From contig VCMS01000021.1 of the NCBI GenBank assembly GCA_022539475.1, positions 434,001 to 498,000 on the forward strand: a stretch of 64,000 nucleotides of DNA, read 5' to 3'. A program made the position numbers and the translations under genes. Positions 60,730 to 64,000 of the stretch are shown in pieces (within the stretch, counting starts at the first letter, position 1; every line of letters begins with the position of its first letter). A model generated the notes under the pieces. It ran no database searches. It was not told the origin of the DNA and saw nothing but the letters and a program-made list of their open reading frames with translations. The DNA comes from Gracilaria domingensis (taxonomy: Eukaryota; Rhodophyta; Florideophyceae; Gracilariales; Gracilariaceae).

Positions 60730-61566
60730 TCAAAATTGGACTCTTCGCTTCCTTCCCGTGTACTTGGAGTCAGGTCTGACCATATGACCCTGGCGCCGTC
60801 TTCTTTCCTTCTTCGATATAATCCAGTCCTTCTTAGTGACGGCATCGTTGGAGTATCTGTTTCCTTTCTTGCTCGACTTGCGATTGCCAACAGGCACGTT
60901 TTGATTACCCTCCACTCCAAGCGGCTTCGGCTGCACAGCGCCCTTAACTGGCGGACCCGCGGTCAAGCAGAGGTAGTACTTCTTGGCCTTGGCACTATTT
61001 GGGTAGTCAACCAACAAGCCGCCACTGAAACCGGCGCGCATGGCAGAGGCAACTAGCAGCTCAATCTGCGCAACATTCTCTGGATAGAACTGCAGCACAG
61101 CCCTTGCGCCGCGTCGCAACGTCGCATATAGCGAGGAGAAGAAGGCGTTAATTCGCTTGTGCGGATTATGATCCGAACGATCAGCATTGCACAACCACTG
61201 CACCGCCGAAACAGAAATGGCGCCGTCGTAGCACCCCATCCGAAACGCAACGCCATCACCGGCGTCAGCCAGGATCAAATCGCCGTCGACGTCGTTCTCC
61301 AGGGCGGTATCGAGCATGGCCTGAGACACGTCGAAGCCGACCCAGTGGTGGCCGGCCTGGGTGAGCACGTCGCCGGACAGACCTGTGCCTGTGCCGATGT
61401 CAAGTATCAGGCATGGTTCGTCGGCCGGCAGGGCGAGCAGCTCGACGCAGCGCTGCGCGAGCGTCTTCTGCACCGCGTTGATACGCGAGCTGGCGGCGTA
61501 CTTGGCCGCGCCCTTCGCGGAGTAGAACTCGGTGGCCGGCCCGGCGTGCTCCGGACGGCGAGACAT
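60730..61566 (-). CDS. BUD23: 18S rRNA (guanine-N7) methyltransferase BUD23
   Basis: 278 residues from ATG 61566 (MSRRPEHAGPATEFYSAKG). SAM-binding motif I is ILDIGTGTGLSGDVL, followed by VGFDVSQAMLDTA, GAISVSAVQWLCNAD and RAVLQFYPEN. The C-terminus KKDWIISKKERRRRQGHMV, then RPDSKYTGRKRR, is the hallmark of the BUD23/WBSCR22 C-terminal domain. It methylates a guanine of 18S rRNA (G1575 in yeast) in nuclear 40S maturation with TRM112. Length matches the family (about 280). Single exon. Divergent from PHGDH. Confidence 0.95.
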   Translation of the reverse strand: MSRRPEHAGPATEFYSAKGAAKYAASSRINAVQKTLAQRCVELLALPADEPCLILDIGTGTGLSGDVLTQAGHHWVGFDVSQAMLDTALENDVDGDLILADAGDGVAFRMGCYDGAISVSAVQWLCNADRSDHNPHKRINAFFSSLYATLRRGARAVLQFYPENVAQIELLVASAMRAGFSGGLLVDYPNSAKAKKYYLCLTAGPPVKGAVQPKPLGVEGNQNVPVGNRKSSKKGNRYSNDAVTKKDWIISKKERRRRQGHMVRPDSKYTGRKRRVQF

Positions 61567-62583
61567 GGCGCGGCACAGCGGCACTTGGGTGACGGGGGCG
61601 CGCCGCGGCGGGGGCGTCGACGGCGCGCAGCCGTGCTGTACCAGTAGCTGCTGACCAGTAGTGCAGCAACTTGCACTTCAGCCGCTGCACCACGTCGGCC
61701 ACGCGTGGGGATCAACGGCGGGCTACTCGCCGGGGCTACTCGCCGCAGCGACGCGTGCAAAATTTGCAAATGTTGCCGGCGAACGGTCACGTGTTTGCGG
61801 CGCGCGCGCGCCCGCAACGGCGGCAGCGGCGCACGCCATTGGGCGGCGCAGATACTCGCGCCATCGCGCGGCGCGGCAGCACATGCGCGCGTGCGCGCGA
61901 CGCGCGCAAATTTAGCGCTGAGCTCGCTGGACGGCGCGCCATTCGCGTGCGCCATTCACAAGTAGATACAATATCTGCGCGCTCGCGCCCTGCGCCGTTC
62001 TCCGCCGCGCGCCCGTAGATCGCCGCCTTGGTCGCGTCTTCCTCGCCGCACGCAGCCGCCTCATTGAGCCTTTTTTCGGGCGCGCCATTTGCGTTTGCGT
62101 CGCGTGGTATCTGCGGCACATTTGTGCGCCTCGCCGGCCCGCCGCCTCCCGCTGCTTTGCCTTGCGCTGAGGTTGTCCTCGCCGCCGCGCGTTGGAAGCA
62201 TTCCCCGCTGTATACGCACCTCATCCTCGCATCGATACAAGTCCTCGCTCCCCGCTATCGCGCTCTTCGTGTTGCTCTGCTGCAGAGAAGGTTGTCGCTG
62301 AAATCGCTTCGTCTTGTTCCCCGTCCCTTACGCGTCGCGTCCATTTCCATCCTCGTGTGCTCACAAGTTCACGTTCAAAGCCGGATACGCCCTTACCTGT
62401 CCTGAAACGCAAAGGGAGTGACCTTCGAGCCCCCTAAACTCGCCGCTGTTCCCACATCGCCCAATACCCCATCGCACAACTCTCGTCCGTTCTCAATCTG
62501 TTTCTCCTCATCGTCTCATCCTGTATCACTATATAGCCTTCCAACACCGTTACACTCGTGTTTTCCATCAATACCCCGTCATC
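61567..62583. other. GC-rich divergent promoter (BUD23 / PHGDH)
   Basis: The BUD23 side (to about 62100) is a GCGC-rich island similar to those at 9.4-9.9 and 42.0-42.9 kb. It includes a GGCTACTCGCCG-type short direct repeat at about 61720-61745 and a TTTTCGGGCGCGCC word at about 62073-62086 resembling an E2F half site. The right part is a CT-rich leader. The open frames are composition artefacts. Confidence 0.55.
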
Positions 62584-64000
62584 ATGCAGCTTTGTTTTCT
62601 TTCGCCGTGCAACCCATCTTTTCTTTCTTCAACACCCTCGCGCTCTTCACTTCAATCTCGCCGTCCGCTGCGCATACTCTCCGCTCCCAAAATGGTTGCC
62701 GTCCCCGAAAAGGTCCCCACTTCCGCTCCCGTAACCGCCGATTCCATGTCCATCCTCTTGCCAGAGAAACTTTCCGACGCGGGTGTAACGCTGCTTTCCA
62801 ACCGTTTCAACGTCGTCAAGAAGCTCGACCTTACCCCGGACCAACTGTTATCCGAGATTGCCAATCATGATGCCATTATCATCCGTTCGGGTACGCGCAT
62901 GACGCGCGAGCTCATCGAAGCCGCTTCGAAGCTCAAGGTCATCGGTCGCGCCGGTGTTGGCGTCGATAACATTGACATTCCCGCCGCCACTGAGCGAGGT
63001 GTTCTTGTCGTCAACGCCCCTACTGGAAACTGTGTCGCCGCAGCTGAACACACTATCGCTCTCTTGTGTGGTCTAGCTCGTTTGATCTCTCCCGCTGACA
63101 GTACCATCAAGAACGGCGGTTGGGATCGTTCCAAGTTTGTCGGTGTCAGTTTGGTGGATAAGACCTTAGGTGTCGTCGGCTTGGGTAGGATTGGCCGAGA
63201 GGTTGCCAAACGTGGACGTGGACTCGGTATGAATGTCGTCGCGAGTGACCCCTTTGCTAGCGAAGAGGTGGCGGCCGCTATTGGAGTCACCTTGCTACCG
63301 TTTGAGCAGGTGTTAGAAAAGAGTGACTTCCTCACTCTTCACATTCCTCTCATTCCGTCTACAAAGGGTATGATCAACTCCGAAGCGTTTGCCAAGATGA
63401 AGCCTGGCGCTCGCATTATCAACGCCGCTCGGGGTGGTATTGTGAACGAGACAGCTCTTCTTGAGGCTCTGGACTCTGGCAAGATTTCTGGAGCTGCGTT
63501 GGACTGTTTTGAATTTGAGCCCCCATCAAAACACCCTGACTCTATTTCTGCCAAGCTTGTGCAACATCCTGGAGTATTGGCCACTCCTCATCTTGGTGCT
63601 AGTACAAAAGAAGCACAACTAGATGTCGCAGTGGAGATTGCCACTGCAGTTCGGGATTCTCTGGATGGCGACGTTGTTCCTACGATGATCAACTGCCCTA
63701 ACATTGCTCCAGAGGTGTTGAAGGCTCTAAAGCCACGTGCTCTTCTGTGTGAGGCTTTGGGGCGCCTTGCCTATTTCGTTTCTGGACGCATGTTACACGG
63801 AGAGGCTGTTGTAGACTACTTCATCCCATCAGCAAGTGAGGATACTAGAATCCTGCGCACTGGACTTATCAAAGGACTCATGGAACCGGCGCTGGGTGTG
63901 AAAGTCACTATTGTTAACGCCGATAACGTAGCCAAACGCCACAACCTGAAGATAACAGAGACAAATCACTTTTCGTCTGAAAGCATGGACAGCGAAGTAA
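62584..64000 (+). CDS. PHGDH: D-3-phosphoglycerate dehydrogenase, plastid-type (3' end outside the window)
   Basis: Open from ATG 62584 to the window end (472 codons seen). Residues 1-36 (MQLCFLSPCNPSFLSSTP, then Ser/Arg-rich) look like a plastid transit peptide; MVAVPEKVPTS at 62692 would be the mature start or an alternative start. The substrate and NAD domains show IIRSGTRMTRELI, VIGRAGVGVDNID, NAPTGNCVAAAEHTIAL, VVGLGRIGREVAKRGRGLG, NAARGGIVNE (catalytic Arg), a Glu in CFEFEPP, and TPHLGASTKEAQ (catalytic His). The intervening ASB domain has begun before the window ends, so this is the long form with a C-terminal ACT domain expected. It catalyses the first step of the phosphorylated serine pathway, NAD-dependent oxidation of 3-phosphoglycerate. 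Confidence 0.94.
   Translation, partial: MQLCFLSPCNPSFLSSTPSRSSLQSRRPLRILSAPKMVAVPEKVPTSAPVTADSMSILLPEKLSDAGVTLLSNRFNVVKKLDLTPDQLLSEIANHDAIIIRSGTRMTRELIEAASKLKVIGRAGVGVDNIDIPAATERGVLVVNAPTGNCVAAAEHTIALLCGLARLISPADSTIKNGGWDRSKFVGVSLVDKTLGVVGLGRIGREVAKRGRGLGMNVVASDPFASEEVAAAIGVTLLPFEQVLEKSDFLTLHIPLIPSTKGMINSEAFAKMKPGARIINAARGGIVNETALLEALDSGKISGAALDCFEFEPPSKHPDSISAKLVQHPGVLATPHLGASTKEAQLDVAVEIATAVRDSLDGDVVPTMINCPNIAPEVLKALKPRALLCEALGRLAYFVSGRMLHGEAVVDYFIPSASEDTRILRTGLIKGLMEPALGVKVTIVNADNVAKRHNLKITETNHFSSESMDSEV

Noticed and set aside
1-64000. CRISPR arrays, bacterial operons or prophage
   Set aside because: All recognised genes are eukaryotic and spliceosomal introns are present; no regularly spaced repeat array is seen.

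Overview
This window looks like nuclear DNA from a compact algal genome. Every gene product I recognise is eukaryotic (eIF3i, SMC2, MCM7, XPD, the AP-1 mu chain, Mediator 9, YIPF6, PEX12). Several others are typical of plastid-bearing cells: an FdC2-type ferredoxin, two fibrillin/PAP proteins, a TatB/Hcf106-like protein, an NhaD antiporter with a long N-terminal extension, a transit-peptide-like phosphoglycerate dehydrogenase and a PPR protein. A red alga is my best guess, because introns are few and short, genes are dense and a secreted-pathway sulfotransferase is present. That is inference; no ribosomal RNA or plastid gene in the window settles it.

Layout: 0-5 kb holds a RING-H2 protein and an unrecognised coiled-coil protein. 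A retroelement scrap lies at 5.6-6.1 kb. From 6.5 to 17 kb come eIF3i, FdC2, a membrane RING protein, a MAPKK-like kinase, fibrillin 1, YIPF6 and a thiamine-phosphate-synthase-like enzyme. At 18.0-21.4 kb is a single 1130-residue protein that joins enoyl-CoA hydratase, 3-hydroxyacyl-CoA dehydrogenase and 3-ketoacyl-CoA thiolase and ends in a peroxisomal -AKL signal; this is the most striking gene here. Then follow SMC2, NhaD, a mitochondrial carrier, a NUFIP1-like protein with a duplicated core motif, AP-1 mu, a small conserved-looking protein, XPD, UDP-glucose pyrophosphorylase, the PPR protein and fibrillin 2 (22-46 kb). From 46 to 49.5 kb is a repeat-rich stretch with a 55-residue candidate myristoylated protein and an interrupted arginine-rich gene. 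The last part carries an AP endonuclease, MED9, MCM7, a sulfotransferase, PEX12, the TatB-like protein, BUD23 and the 5' part of PHGDH, which runs off the window.

Gene structure: seven genes are spliced. The 13 introns I could place by protein continuity are 68-134 bases long, and nearly all carry a CTAAC-type branch site. Donors fall into two classes, GTAAGN and GTACGN/GTGCGT. Many neighbours are divergent and share 0.6-2 kb promoters; several of these contain short, almost loop-less perfect palindromes or sharply GC-rich islands.

Functional threads: peroxisomal beta-oxidation and import (trifunctional enzyme, PEX12); DNA replication, condensation and repair (MCM7 with an E2F-type palindrome upstream, SMC2, XPD, AP endonuclease); plastid function (FdC2, fibrillins, TatB, NhaD, PHGDH); Golgi traffic and sugar/sulfate metabolism (AP-1 mu, YIPF6, UGP, sulfotransferase); RNA and ribosome biogenesis (NUFIP1-like, BUD23, eIF3i). 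A short dispersed repeat with a hairpin core and a microsatellite tail occurs five times at three loci.
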